A DNA stretch of 64,000 nucleotides from contig OY747704.1 in the NCBI GenBank assembly GCA_963556495.2, forward strand, positions 6,436,501-6,500,500, in the 5' to 3' direction. Position 1 is the stretch's first letter. Every line of letters begins with the position of its first letter. The position numbers and the translations under genes were made by a program. This document shows, in pieces, positions 33,010 through 45,734 of the stretch. The stretch is from Valencia hispanica. Taxonomy: Eukaryota; Chordata; Actinopteri; Cyprinodontiformes; Valenciidae. The notes beneath the pieces were generated by a model that was given only the letters and a program-made list of their open reading frames with translations, was not told the origin of the DNA and ran no database searches.

Positions 33010-35409
33010 AAATGTCAAGTCTCGGTCAAAAATAACGCCGAGGTTCTTTACGTTATTACTGGGGGCCAATTTAATGCCATCCAGATGAAGTGATTGACTA
33101 ATCAGTTTCTGTTTAAGAACTTCTGGTCCAAAGACAGCAACTTCTGAGTTGAGGGTCATCCATGTTTTTATATCTTCCAGACATGCCTGTAATCTACCTA
33201 ACTGACTGGGTTCATCAGGATTTATGGATAAATATAGTTGTGTATCATCGGCATAGCTGTGGAAATTTGTCCCATGCTGTCTAATGATTCTACCAATTGG
33301 AAGCATATATATGGTGAAAAGAATTGGTCCAAGCACAGAACCCTGTGGAACTCCACAAGTAACCCTTGAGAGTGAAGAAGATTGATCATTTAGATGAACA
33401 AACTGGAATCTATCAGACAAATATGATTTAAACCAGCCTAGTGCTGTTCCTTTGATCCCTGCAACATGTTCAAGCCTTTCTAAGAGAATATTATGATCGA
33501 CTGTGTCAAAAGCAGCACTGAGATCTAACAAAACCAGAACAGACACCAGTCCATTATCTGAGGCCATGAGAATATCATTAGTAACCTTCACCAGTGCTGT
33601 TTCAGTGCTATGATGAGCTCTAAAACCTGACTGAAACTCTTCAAACAGCTCGTTATTGTTTAAATGCTCACAGACTTGATTAGCAACAATTTTCTCAAGG
33701 ACTTTGGATAAGAAAGGAAGGTTAGATATAGGTCTGTAATTCACTAAGTCATCTTGATCAAGGGAAGGTTTCTTGAGTAAAGGTTTAACTACAGCTATTT
33801 TAAATTCCTGTGGTGCGTATCCGTTTACTAAGGATAGATTCATCATATCCAAAATGGGGCCAGGAACCAAATGGAACACTTCTTTAAATAATTTGTTTGG
33901 AATTGGGTCCAACATACAAGTTGAAGGTTTAGATGAGGCTAATGTTTTTGATAATTCCGAAAGCTCGACTGAATCAAAACAGCCTAAGCACAACTGAGGA
34001 TCTACAGTTCTTTCCGATACTGCCTCATTTACTGAGGAAGAAGTAATCATGTTTGGGAGGATGCCAATGATTTTATTTTTAACAGAATTAATTTTATTTA
34101 TGAAGAATCCCTAGGATTGTTTTTATTCACCTCTATTAATGAAGAAAAATATGCTGTTCCAGCTTGTCGAAGGGTCTTTTTATACAGCAATAGACTGTCA
34201 TTCCAGGTTAAATAGGAATCCTCTAGGTGTGTAGAGCGCCATTTTCTTCCTAGTATTCTGCTTTAAAGTACGCAACTCTGCGTTGAACCAAGGAGTCAGC
34301 CTCCTATGGCTAGCCACTTTCTTTTTTGAGGGGGCTACACTTTCTAATGCCAGACGCAATGAGGACGTAACGCTGTGAACCAGATCATCAATTTCTGAAG
34401 GGTTAAAGATAGAATTGCTGCCATCCACTGTGTTACTCTGAGACACTAAGGAAAGTAAGAATGGAACAGATTCTTTAAAAATTGTTACAGCATTGTCTGA
34501 TAAAGCTCTACTATAATGAAATTTTCTTTCAGATTTAAAATGGTCAGTTAAAGTAAATTCAAAAGTTATTAAGAAGTGGTCAGACAGGACCGGGTTATGT
34601 GGGTGGACTGTTATTTCCTCACACTCAATACCGTATGTCAGTACAAGGTCCAAAGTGTGTTTGCCCAAGTGGGTCGATCCCTGTACTTTTTGAGTAAAGC
34701 CAATTGAGTCTAAAATAGCACTAAAGGCTGCATTTAGGCTATCACTTTCAGTATCCACATGAATTTTGAAGTCCCCCACTATAATAACCCTATCAATATT
34801 TAATACTAAATCAGATAAAAAATCTGAGATCTGATCCAAGAATTGAGAGTAAGGGCCTGGTGGACGATACAAAACCACAAACAAAAATGGTCTTAATGTT
34901 TTGCAACTTGGATGAGGAAAATTAAGGGTTAGATGTTCAAAAGAACTGTAGCTATCAATTGGTCTGGGACTAATTAGTAAATCAGAACGAAAAATGGTTG
35001 CAACTCCTCCTCCTCGCCCAGTATATCTAGGAATGTGACAATTTAAATGACTGGAAGGAGTTGACTCATTTATACTGACATAATCCTCCTGCTGCAACCA
35101 GGTTTCTGTGAGACAAAGGAAATCAATGTGATTATCACAAATCAAGTCATTTACTAACAAAGTCTTTGAGGAGAGAGATCTTATGTTTAATAAACCACAT
35201 TTAATAGATTTATTTTTCTGTTCAGTCAAAGTTGTTTTTATTTTTATGAGATTTCCATAATTTGCTTTTGTTGGCTTAACTTTTAATCCATTTAATTTTG
35301 GCCGTGGGCAAGACACTGTTTCTATAGGGTAATGGGTGGGTAACAGTACAGAAGCAGCAGAGAGGTGGGTTAAACTACAGCTCTGCTTCCTGGTCTGGAC
35401 CCTGGATTG

Positions 35410-36294
35410 TCAGTGTTTTGGAGGACTAATAAATTCGGCCATATTCCTAGAAAGAAGAGCTGCTCCATCCAAAGTGGGATGGATGCCGTCTCTCCGGATC
35501 AGACCAGGTTTTCCCCAAAATGTTCTCCAGTTATCAATGTAGCCCACATCATTTGCAGGACACCACCTAGACAGCCATTGATGGAATGACAGCATGCGGC
35601 TAAACATGTCGTCACTGGTCCGATCAGGCAGGGGACCAGAAAAGATTACCGAGTCTGACATTGTTTTGGCAAACTTACACACCGAAGCAACACTAATTTT
35701 AGTGACCTCCGATTGGCGTAACCGGGTGTCATTACCGCCAGCGTGAATAACAATCTAACTGTATTTACGCTTATCTTTAGCCAGCATTTTCAGGTAGGAT
35801 TTGATGTCGCCCGTTCTGGCCCCTGGCAAACATTTGACTATGGTCAATGGTGTCTCTAATGCCACGTTTCTGACTATGGAGCTGCCAATTACCAGGGTCG
35901 GCTTCTCAGCGGGTGTGTCGCTGAGCGGGGAAAATCTGTTATAAACGCGGACCGGTTGGTGGTGGCCCGGGGGCTGGGTCCTAGAACTATGCTTTCTACG
36001 TATAGCCACCCAGCTGGCCTGAGGTCCCGGCTGCACTGGCTCTACCGGAGGACAGCTAGGGGGTTCTACCCTTGTTGGCTCCGCGCTGGCTAATGGGCTT
36101 CGGCTATCTGCTGGTTTTTCAACAGCGCGGAGCCGTGCTTCTAATTCTGATACCCTCGCCTCCAAAGCTACAAAAATATTACATTTATTACAGTTACCAT
36201 TATCACTAAAGGAGGCAGGGAAGTAACTAAACATCTGACAGAGAGAGCAAGAGATAAGAGAAGAGTTAGAGACAGGAGAGAGAAGAGTAGCCAT
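35410..36294 (-). pseudogene. L2 ORF1 with SGNH/GDSL-esterase-like domain
   Basis: ORF1 proteins of this kind have an N-terminal Cys-rich/coiled-coil part and a C-terminal lipase/esterase-fold domain of uncertain role in retrotransposition. From the ATG at 36294: CSLCQ and CNKCN cysteine pairs, a short coiled coil ([17 protein letters not shown]), a Pro-rich linker, then [10 protein letters not shown] (block I Gly-Ser), [21 protein letters not shown] (block III Gly-Asn-Asp) and [17 protein letters not shown] (Asp-x-x-His block). One in-frame stop near 35755, between KRKYS and IVIHAGG, breaks the frame; otherwise the catalytic blocks are present. Confidence 0.8.
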
Positions 36295-36602
36295 AGCCGC
36301 AATAAAGCTAAGCTAACTGAGCTAGCGAGACCTTACCACCCCAAGAAAAGCTGTGTGAAACACAAGGAGTTCCCAAAACGTAAAGTACACCCCCACAAAA
36401 CGTGTGTTTTAGTGTGCTTGTGTGTTAAAATAACTTAGAAAGGCCTCAGCACAGAGAAAATAAGATCAATTCAAGAGAGTCTGAACACCAAACAGTTTAC
36501 AGGGAGCGCAACAGTGACAACAGGAAATGACGCAATACGGCTTACCCAATCTCAGTTGATTCAAAGCTTGCTTTTTCTTTTGTTAACACAGTGGTTCCCA
36601 AA

Positions 36603-36690
36603 CATTGATGCAGACTCCAACCACAGCAATCCCTCAGCAATCCCTCATGCTGAGCAAGCATGTAGGGACAGTGGAGAGGAAAAAAAATGG
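36603..36690 (-). mobile_element. L2 family-B 3' UTR fragment
   Basis: GATGCAGACTCCAACCACAG through GCATGTAGGGACAGTGGAGA repeats 31597-31680 of the large L2 copy. Confidence 0.6.
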
Positions 36691-37253
36691 GGGTCCAAGG
36701 ATGTGAAAAAAGTAGTGGCTTACAGTCCGAAAATTATAGTACCTTGGATAGTGCTGGCTCTTGTGCGGACCTCCGATTTTCTTATTTGGTTCTCAGTTTA
36801 TGTCTCTGAGCCCCTGTCTACACTGAAATGAAACCAGGTGTAGCAGCAAAGATATTTCATCAAATAGGTGTGTCTTCCTCATAGAGCTGGCGTTTCAGGA
36901 CACTGTAAACAATCATGTTTGGGGTCCCAAAGTGGAGAAATCTCACAACGCCGACTCAGTTGTCTCTGTGATTATGAGCTCTGGCATTTATTCTGAGTGG
37001 ATGACGTCGCCGCCACATTCCTATATTTAATGCTCATGCACAATTCTGTGATAAAGTAAGCAAATATGGCACTGTACGGTGTTGAAGTCCTAATAAATCA
37101 AATGCTGACCTTATTATAGATCCTAGAACACGATTTACTGTCCCTTCTCCATCACCAGCAGCAGAAAATGGATCCAGAGAACCACAGGCACCATATGCTT
37201 TAGAATAAAGCTCTTATTTGAAGTTAGATTAGTCTTTTTTGCCACTGGGTTGA

Positions 37254-37575
37254 TGTCAGGATATGCGGTGTGATGCATGGACCCAAACGCAGACGCCGGT
37301 AGAAGGTGCAATGATGTTTATTAAGTGCTGCTGCTTGAAGTGGTGAAGATGATGATGGTGACAGTGATGGCAGGAACGGAGAGACAGGACATCGGAAAGC
37401 AGGAAGCAGGACAGCAAGGTAGACACACGAGACATCAATATTAATGATCCGACGAGGCAGGTAGCTCTCGCCGGATCTTAAATAACAAGGAGGAGAATGA
37501 GGATCAGGTGAGGGCAATCAGGGTCACAGGTGCAGGACATAAACAATCAGGGGCGGAGCCCTAGAGGGTCTGACA
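37254..37575 (-). mobile_element. Candidate solo LTR (Ty3/gypsy-like)
   Basis: On the minus strand the 322-bp unit begins TGTCAGACCC and ends CCTGACA, that is TG...CA. It has a TATA-like TTATTTAAGA and, downstream, AATAAA (CTTAATAAACATCATTGCA), in the promoter-then-polyA order of an LTR. The flanks GTTGA and GATGA agree at 4 of 5 positions. No internal gag-pol sequence is next to it. Confidence 0.6.
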
Positions 37576-38041
37576 GATGATTTTGCATGCTCAGTGCTTT
37601 TTTCTGTGTTTCACTGGGAGTGTCACAGTGACACCAGTGGGCTTGGCATATGTACTGAAGCATTTTAAGCCGGTTTGTGTAAATCCATGTGGACAGACTG
37701 TTTTATTATTGTGGTACTGTTTTTACAGACTCTGTTTTTGAAACTATACCGGTTTTGTCTCTGTGTAGAGCAGGCCTTAATCTGCTTTTAAGACTAGGCT
37801 TAAAATTTTCCGTTTTTATAAAGCTTGTAAGGCAAGGCAAGGCAATTTTATTTGTATAGCACACTTTCAACAGCAGGGTAATTCAAGGTGCTTTACATGA
37901 TTTGGTGATTTAAAAAACAAAAAAAACAATGGAAATTAAAAGTAAGAGAAGCACACATTACACATGATACACAATAAAGTAAGAGAAAGATCAACAAAGC
38001 AAGAGAGCATGAACACATTTCATACATATGACATCAATCAT

Positions 38042-41000
38042 TTAATCGAAGGCAATACTAAACAAATGGGTTTTTAGTCTCGATTTAAAGCAGTTCAGAG
38101 TTTCAGCAGCTCTACACTCGTCAGGAAGTCTGTTCCAGATAAGGGGTGCATAGAAACTGAAAGCTGCTTCTCCATGTTTAGTTCTGAGTCTAGGGATGTT
38201 TAGTAGGCTAGAGTTGGAGGACCTGAGTGGTCTTGGGGGTTGGTACCGTGACAACAGGTCTTCAACATATTTTGGTGCTAAGCCATGTAATGATTTATAA
38301 ACCAGTAGGAGTATTTTGAAGTCTATTCTCTGAGCTATAGGGAGCCAGTGTAAGGACTTTAGAACTGGGGTGATGTGCTCTACTTTCCTGGTTCTAGTGA
38401 GGACGCGAACAGCAGTGTTCTAGATCAGCTGCAGCTGTCTGATTGACTTTTTAGGCAGACCTGTGAAGATGCTGTTGCAGTAATCAATCTGACTAAAGAT
38501 AAACGCATGGATGAGTTTAGGATGAGTCCTTTAATTCTAGAAATGTTCTTAAGGTGATAGAACGCTGACCTTGTTATTGCCTTTATGTGACCCTGGAGGT
38601 TCAGGTCTGAGTCGATTACTACACCTAGGTTTCGTGCCTGATCAGTAGTTTCTAGCTGTATTAACTGAAGCTGTGTGCTGACTCTTGATCGTTCCTCTTT
38701 GGGTCCAAAAATAATTATTTCAGTTTTATTTCTATTCAGCTGGAGAAAGTTATGGCACATCCATCCATTTATTTGGTCAATGCATTGATTTAGGGTTTGA
38801 ATGGGTTCAGAGTCACCTGGTGACATTGTAATGTAAAGCTGAGTGTCATCCGCGTAGTTATGGCAGCTAATGTTATTGGTTGCTATAATGTTGCTTAGTG
38901 GGAGCATGTATATATTAAATAAGAAGGGCCCCAGGATGGAGCCCTGGGGCACCCCACATGTGAAATCTGTTCGTTCTGAGGAAAAGTTTCCTATTGAAAC
39001 ATAGAAGTCCCTGTTTTTTAAGTAAGACTCAAACCAGCCAAGTAGTGTACCAGAGAGTCCGACCCAGCTCTCCAGTCGTTCCAATAAAATATCATGATCA
39101 ACAGTGTCAAATGCTGCACTGAGGTCCAACAGAACCAGCACTGTGGTTCTTCCACAGTCTGTATTTATGCGGATGTCATTAAATACTTTGACGAGGACAG
39201 TCTCGGTGCTGTGGTGAGCGCGGAAACCAGACTGAAAAGCATCAAAACGGTTTGTCATTGTTATGAAGCCATTTAACTGCTGAAACACGGCTTTTTCAAT
39301 AATCTTACTGATGAATGGGAGATTAGAGATCGGCCTGTAGTTCTGCATTAACGTGTTGTCCAGATTTTTCTTCTTTAGCAGTGGTTTAATAACTGCTGTT
39401 TTTAAAGCCTGAGGGAAGACACCTGATAGAAGTGAGTTCACTATTTGACCAAGATCAGACCCAATAACAGGAAGAACTTTCTTTAGAAAAGCTGTGGGTA
39501 GGATATCAAGACAGCAGGAGGAGGAGCTTAATTGGATAATTATTTTTTCAAGGCTGTTCTGGTTTAATTCGTGGAATTCAGACATTTTCTCTACATTGTT
39601 CTTGATTGGGGATGGCACTGGTTGTGGGTTCGATATTGAGGTACAGATTGACCGTCTAATTGTTAGAATATTTTCAGTGAAAAAGCTGGCAAATTCATTG
39701 CAGGCCCTGGTAGAGTTTAGTTCTGGGACTACTGTCACTAAAGGATTAGTTAGTCTTTCCACTGTTGCAAATAGAGTCCGTGCATTATTAATGTTTCTGT
39801 TGATGATTTCAGAAAAGAACGATTCCCTAGCATCTTTATAGTTAGCTGATATCTATTCAGTCTCTCTTTGTAGATCTCACAGTGAACCTGGAGTCGAGTT
39901 TTCCGCCATTTTCTCTCGGCTCGTCGACACTCCCTTTTTTCACTACGTACCAGTGGATTACTTGTCCACAGAGACTTCTTTCTACCTGAGACTACTTTCA
40001 CTTTAGTTGGAGCAATCAAATCCATGATGTCTGAGATTTTCGCAAGGAAATGATCTACCAGCTTATTTACTGAGTTGGAGTTGGGAGATGAGGGGGATGT
40101 GGTGGAAGGGTAAATACGTTTAAAGGTTTCTACTGAACTGTCCCCTAGAAACCGCTTTTTTATAGTGGTCTTACTGTGGCTGGATAATTTAGCAGAGATG
40201 GTACTTTCAAAGAAAATACAGAAATGGTCAGATAACGTAAAATTAATTACAGAGATGTTGGAAGTATTTAAACCTTTGCTGATAATCAAGTCCAGAATGT
40301 GTCCTTTATTGTGTGTTGGTTGTTTGACATGCTGGATCAGGCTGAAGTTGTGGAGAGTATCATCTATTGTTTTTGCTTGTCTATCTTGGGGGTTGTCGGT
40401 ATGGATGTTAAAATCCCCCACAATGAATAGTTGGTCATAGTCGATACATATTACAGAAAGAAGGTCATTGAAATCATTAAAGAAGTTAGAGTTAAGTCTT
40501 GGTGGTTTATGTGTCACAGGGGTTGGAGGAATCATAATGATTTTGTGTATATATTTTGTTTTGCATGTTTTTCATTGATTGTGTGTGTTGTGTTGTAGAA
40601 GTGATGCATGTAAACATGAGTCCTCCTACCTGTGTTGGGTTAGAGTAATTGGTAGCACCTGATCCATGTGTAAATTGCTTGGTGGATTTGCCATACCTTG
40701 AGTTAAAGAAATTGGGAGACACTGGGCCTGCGTGACATATGTAAACTTAGAAATAAAGCTTTGTTAGGCTCATTTATCTGGGTGCCTAGGTATTCAATAG
40801 AATCAAACGTGCCCAGGGTTACCTTTTTAAAGTTCATTGAGTTGTGAAAAATGGTGGCTACACCTCCACCTCATCTGTGTTTCCTACTCTCGCTTAAGAA
40901 ATTGTAATTTGGAGGAGTAGATTCTATCAATGCAGTTGTTTCGTTATTTTCATCTAGCCAAGTTTCTGATAAAAAAGGGCGTGTAAATTATGCTCAGTGA

Positions 41001-41172
41001 TGAAGTCATTGATAAGAAAAGACTTCCCGGATAGAGATCTAATGTTTAATAAAGCCAACTTAAGTATTGTTAGGATAGGCAGCTGAACCTTCTGACAGGT
41101 TATCAATTTGAGATTTTGTTTAATATGAGAGCGTGTGGTTAACGGTTTATGTTTCCTGCTGCTGATAATCAC
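38042..41172 (-). pseudogene. L2 family-A ORF2
   Basis: The 5' part (41172-40750) has [19 protein letters not shown] and [11 protein letters not shown]. After the 200-bp interruption come LFIVGDFNIHTDNPQD and FTLSDHFCIFFE (endonuclease). The reverse transcriptase (39762-38425) has [32 protein letters not shown] and [10 protein letters not shown]. Frame breaks near 39840, 38510 and 38420 show it is not coding. The C-terminal part is at 38254-38042. Confidence 0.82.
40536..40745. other. Unidentified 200-bp insertion in the L2 endonuclease
   Basis: L2 protein similarity stops on both sides of this block and resumes beyond it. It contains alternating TG stretches and no tRNA-like box or terminal repeat that I can define. 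Confidence 0.4.
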
Positions 41173-41186
41173 TGAAATCTTGGACT

Positions 41187-41208
41187 GGGGGGGGGGGGGG
41201 GGGGGGGG
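41187..41208 (+). repeat. 22-G homopolymer at an L2 truncation point
   Basis: A run of 22 G lies a few bases outside the 5' truncation of the L2 family-A copy and before the start of a LINE on the other strand. Confidence 0.9.
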
Positions 41209-41214
41209 TGCTTA

Positions 41215-43800
41215 AAGTACTCAGACCACTTTAAGTTTATCCTGATCTACCTGAACTACAGCCCCAAATTCCAGGTGAATTGAAAAAGGAGGCAAAGAGA
41301 TTAGAAGGAGGAAGTTCAAACCTTCTCCTTCATCAGTCATAATGGGATGTGTGAGACCTTTGGCAAATAAATTGGATTAACGGCATGCACTAATAAGGAC
41401 CAAGCCAAGCTGTTGGAAATGCAGTATTGTGTTTTAGTGAGACATGGCTGCAGGATCATATCCCTTACTCCAGCATCTCTCTAGCTGGCTTTCTGACCAT
41501 ACAACCAGATAGAAATTTAAAGAGGAATTGTGAAAGGAAAAGAGGCCGCTTAGCAGTGCTGCCAACAACAGATGGTGTAATCCAGATAATGTTACTGTGT
41601 AATATGTTCTTTGCAGCCTGGATTTTAAATGGTTAGTTTTTATCCATATTATTTTCCAAGAAGTCTTACCAGTGTTGTCCGATGCCAAATCTGATTACAA
41701 TCTTGTTTTTCCACTGCTCGCAATACAACCCCTTTGGATAACAGTGACGAAGGAACTGCTGAAAAATAAAAACAGAGAATTCATGGAGGGATACAGGGAA
41801 TTATTGAGTGGTATACAAAAGCAGCTTAAAGTCAAGATTAGAGATCATAAGAAGTTACACAGGAGGAAGCTGGAGAGCAAAACTCCACCCTCTTGTCATC
41901 CTTAGTTTTGCTGTCACAACTCAAATGTTTTATCTTCCACCTTGGCTGTCGATCCTTCATCTCCAACCAAATCAGGAGATGCTGGTTCGACCTTTGCTTC
42001 CACCTACCATATGTCTGTCTCTAGAACTCAGATGAAGAGGCTGCAGGAGAAAGGAAGGCTGTTGGTCCAGATGGTCCCCCTCCCTCAGAGTTCTGAATGC
42101 CTGTGCAGATCAGCTCTGTGGAACTTTGTAACACCTCTTCAACCTTAACCTTTCCCAAAAGATGGTTCCAGTGTTGTAGAACAGTGGTTCCAAGACAAGC
42201 CGAGACCCCCCAACCCCAACTTTTACCTGCATACATGCATTAAAAACAATTAATTACAAACTTTTATTTGCAAAGAATAAACAGCAGTTGTAGGCTTTGT
42301 TCTTATTTTTGTTTAACACAATATATATGCAGTATTTTCTTTTTGTCTGTTAGATTTTATAAATGTTATATTTACAAATATAATTTTGGTAACCTCACAA
42401 CCTCAGCACAGACAAAATTGTGCTGACGCCCTGAAATCTCTCCTTGGGTTTAGAACATCAGATAGCATTTGGAGGATGTCTGGAACATCAGATGGTTGCA
42501 CATTAAATCCATAGAAACATGTCCAGGTACTTTCACTTTAACAAAGAGAAAAAGAATGTGTCCTTTTTTTTCCTGGAATATGCAGCATTCCGTATCCACC
42601 TTCCTTTTCTTGACAGCTGCTATGATTAATCCTTTTTCATCTGTGTCAATCATGTAATGACTTACATCACGTGCTGACCTTGATTTTTACTTGGACATAC
42701 ATAGCTGTCTGTTTTATCTCAGAAGACTGACTGTTGATTTTTTCTTTCCCTGATTTTTTTTATTTATTCATACTATAAGTGCATACATAAAAGTCTAAAC
42801 ATTTTATTGCATTGTAATCCAGTTGAAATGGTCTCACCATACGACCTGGAGGCTGGATGTCCCCCATCCCTGGACTATAAAACCATTGCCCTGACATCCC
42901 ACATCATCAAGGTCCTGGAGGGACTCCTGTTGGCCCATCTGAGTAAGACACCAAGCACACCTGCAGTTCATTTATCACCATGGAGTTGGATTTCCAGAGG
43001 CCATCATACTCCAGCCCACTGTCATCTGGACAAAGCAGGCAGAACTGTAAGGATTTTGTTCCTTGATTTCTCCAGTGCATTTAACAGAATTCAACCTGAT
43101 TTGTTTTGTCAGAGACTGCAGAAGGCACAGGTTGAGCAATCAATAATCACCTAGATCAATGACTACCTGACACAGCACAGTTTGTGAGACTGAAGGGTCG
43201 CATGTCGAATCAGGTGGTGAGCAGCACTGGGGACTGTACTCTTACCTTTGCTTTTTACGCTGTACTCCTCAGACTTCCAGTACAAATAAATCTGCAGGAA
43301 TCCTCAGGTGCCCCTGCAGTAGTCGGGTCTATCAGAGATGGACAGGAAGCTTAGCTCAGAGAGCTAATGGACCCCTTTGTGGCATGGTGTGGAAACAATC
43401 AACTCATCTAGAATGTAAACAAAACAAAGGAGATGTCTTCAGCTTTCAGGAGAAACAGGAATACATTAAACTCCATTTCTATCATGGGTGAAGAAGTGGA
43501 GGTGGTGGAGCCGTATAGATACCTTGGTGTTCCCCCTGGACAACAGACGGGACTGGAGATGCAACAGTGAAGCCATCTACAACAAGGGTCAGGGCAAACT
43601 GTACTTCTTGAGGAAGCTTTGGTACGTCAGTGTTTGCAACAACTATGCTGCATGTCTTGTGTAAGTCAGTGGTGGAGAATGCAATCTCTTCTGTCATCAT
43701 TTGTTGGGGTTGGAGCATCAGAGCCATGGATTTAAGAAAGCCTCAGTAATCTGATAAAGAAGGCTTGTTCTCTTCTGGGGACCTCTCGGGAATCGTTAAT
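41215..43800 (+). mobile_element. Degraded Rex1/Babar-like (CR1 superfamily) LINE
   Basis: Endonuclease traces at 41427-41640 (CFSETWLQDHIPYSSISLAG) and RT traces at 42870-43150 (IALTSHIIKVLEGLLLAHL, ILFLDFSSAFNRIQPDL) are followed near 43370-43600 by FVAWCGNN, NVNKTKEM and VEVVEPYRYLGV. Many stops occur, and a non-matching stretch around 42240-42780 is probably a further insertion. Confidence 0.65.
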
Positions 43801-44940
43801 TAGTAAAAGCAGCTGAGAACCATTGTATGTTTCCTTCTAATGATCAACTTTGTTTTAAACCAGCTTTGTGTTGATGTATCACAAAATGGACTAAAATACT
43901 GTAAATATTGAAATTTGTGGTTCCAATGTGAGAAAATTCAATTTTTCTCAGGCTGATTTTTGGTTATATTCTTAGCATTGCATTTTTTATCACCTTCAAA
44001 CCAAAATAAATACCTTTTAATAATTTAATTTTTCTTTTAAACTATTTTCTATAGAACAAAAAAAAGGAATTAAAGATAACTGATATTTTACACAGCCAAA
44101 TGTTACCTATTACACTTCACAGTTGATTAAATAAAATTATTTAGATACTATGTATTTTTCATAGTTGAAGAACGGATGGACAAAAATGAAAACACAAACG
44201 AAGCAACTTGTCTGATGCAAGAATGTGATGAATTTCTCATTACACATTCACAGTTACACCCAGAGTGACTATAAAAAGCTACAAGCATATGACATAGAAA
44301 ACTCCCAGGAGGTTTCATTTTAAATCTGCGCTGCACAACATGCCACCAATATATTTAACAAATGATAGCTTCATGTCTATTTTCCATTTCTGTTGGTAAT
44401 AAGTGTCTCCTTCTCTTTATGCCCCTTGTCAAAGAGATACAACTTACTCTGTTATTTTCATTCTATAAAAGCTGCTAAAGACAAGGACTTTGGCCAACAT
44501 AATGTTTCATGTGTCAGTTATTTGTAAAAAGGTCACAATTTATTTCTCAAAGTAAGCAATGGGTTTTCTAGGAAATCTTAGCAAGATGAGCGGGTTACCT
44601 GAGAGTTAATCAAAGCTTTATTTCCAAGTGGTCTCAGAGAAAACAACAAATCACAAAGTCAATGATCTCGAAGAAAAATATCAAATCAGGAGAAAAAATG
44701 AAGGTGTGCAACGCTGCAAATAAAAATGAAGATCTGCTGCTCAAATGACATTGTTTCCACAACGAAAACGTGAGTTTAAATCAAAATGTAAGGGATGTGG
44801 CTCATTCTGGGCAGCATCAATCAAAAGAAGGACCTTTGAATTTCTCTTTGGTTTTAATCCTGATTCCCGAGAAAGGAAAGGTTTTCTCTCCGATTTTTTT
44901 CTTCACTGCAACACAAATATAAACTAACAGGAACAAATAG
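43801..44940. other. Intergenic sequence without recognised features
   Basis: AT-rich; only short ORFs without similarity to known families. Confidence 0.4.
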
Positions 44941-44944
44941 TCAG

Positions 44945-45240
44945 CAGTGGTTCTGGCTCAGGAACTCTCCCATGGATGTCATTTTTGCCAACTCTTTTTC
45001 TCAACATTAGATCATTTTGTGACCAAATAAATTAATTATCCATATGCACTTGGAGTAATTTTGATAGGCTTGCTCTCCTGGGAAGGTTCACCATTGTTCA
45101 ATGTTTTTTCCAATTCTACATAATGGTTCTTTCTGCAGTTCCCTGGGATCCTAAAACCATAGAAAGTAACTTTTTAAGCCTTTCCAGACTGATGGGTGTC
45201 AACCACTTTGCTTTTAAACTGATCTTGAATATCTTTTATT
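44945..45240 (-). mobile_element. Tc1-like transposon relic
   Basis: The + strand words CTCCCATGGATGTCATTTTT, CTCCTGGGAAGGTTCACCAT and CCTTTCCAGACTGATGGGTG belong to the same fish Tc1-like family as 19030-23390 and are in consensus order. There is no open transposase frame. Confidence 0.6.
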
Positions 45241-45734
45241 GAAGTGAGATATGGTTTTAGTACAGACAAATGCATGGAATATAACTGGATTTTGTTCCTA
45301 ATAGTAGTTAAAGGGTTTTCTATGAGAAGACAAACACACTACAGAATGGAAGAGCATGACTAACAGGTATCATACTAAAAGTGATAGACTGCAACCATGT
45401 TCCAAATGAACTAGTTCTAATTTGTTTTGTGTCAACTGCAATAAAATGATAAGTTATACTTTCAGGAAAAATCTTGATATTATATACATAATTGTTTTTC
45501 CACATCTCTTCCCTTACAAGAGATTCAAAACCTTGAGGAAACCAAAAAGGCACAGTATGTCAGATTAGTTTTCTTTGATTCATGACAAATCATAGCTCAG
45601 ATTTATTTGCATAATATGTATATTTAAAAAAATAAAAAAATAAAACCCCTCTACATGTGAAGTCACACTATGGATTGAGGAATGTATTTTTTGAACCAGA
45701 ATCACAGTTAAATGTTGAAACCTTTGTTTTGAAG

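Larger units (their letters stand above)
32134..35316 (-). pseudogene. L2 ORF2 (APE endonuclease plus reverse transcriptase)
   Basis: The endonuclease (35316-34198) shows [47 protein letters not shown] and the catalytic LSDHFLI. The reverse transcriptase (34050-32905) shows [28 protein letters not shown], motif [10 protein letters not shown], motif B GVPQGSVLGP and motif [11 protein letters not shown], so catalytic aspartates are kept. The C-terminal part (32630-32134) has FVTSRLDYCNSLLSG and ASLHWLPVKSRIEFKI. A frame break between 34198 and 34050 and the insertion at 32707 prevent a continuous product. Confidence 0.85.
31425..36540 (-). mobile_element. Nearly full-length L2-like LINE (family B)
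   Basis: On the minus strand, a 5' UTR (36540-36295) is followed by an ORF1 with an SGNH-esterase-like domain, an ORF2 with endonuclease and reverse transcriptase, and a 3' UTR ending in ATTCA-type tandem repeats (TGAATTGAATTGAATGG on the minus strand, near 31425). It is inactivated by a stop in ORF1, breaks in ORF2 and an L1 tail inserted at 32707-32937. This is the Maui/L2 clade of fish LINEs. Confidence 0.85.
37826..41180 (-). mobile_element. L2-like LINE (family A), long copy
   Basis: The 3' end is at 37828 (GCCTT tandem repeat) and the 5' truncation abuts a 22-G run at 41187. It holds most of ORF2. A stretch of about 200 bp (40536-40745) that does not fit the endonuclease frame looks like a small insertion of unknown type. 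Confidence 0.8.
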
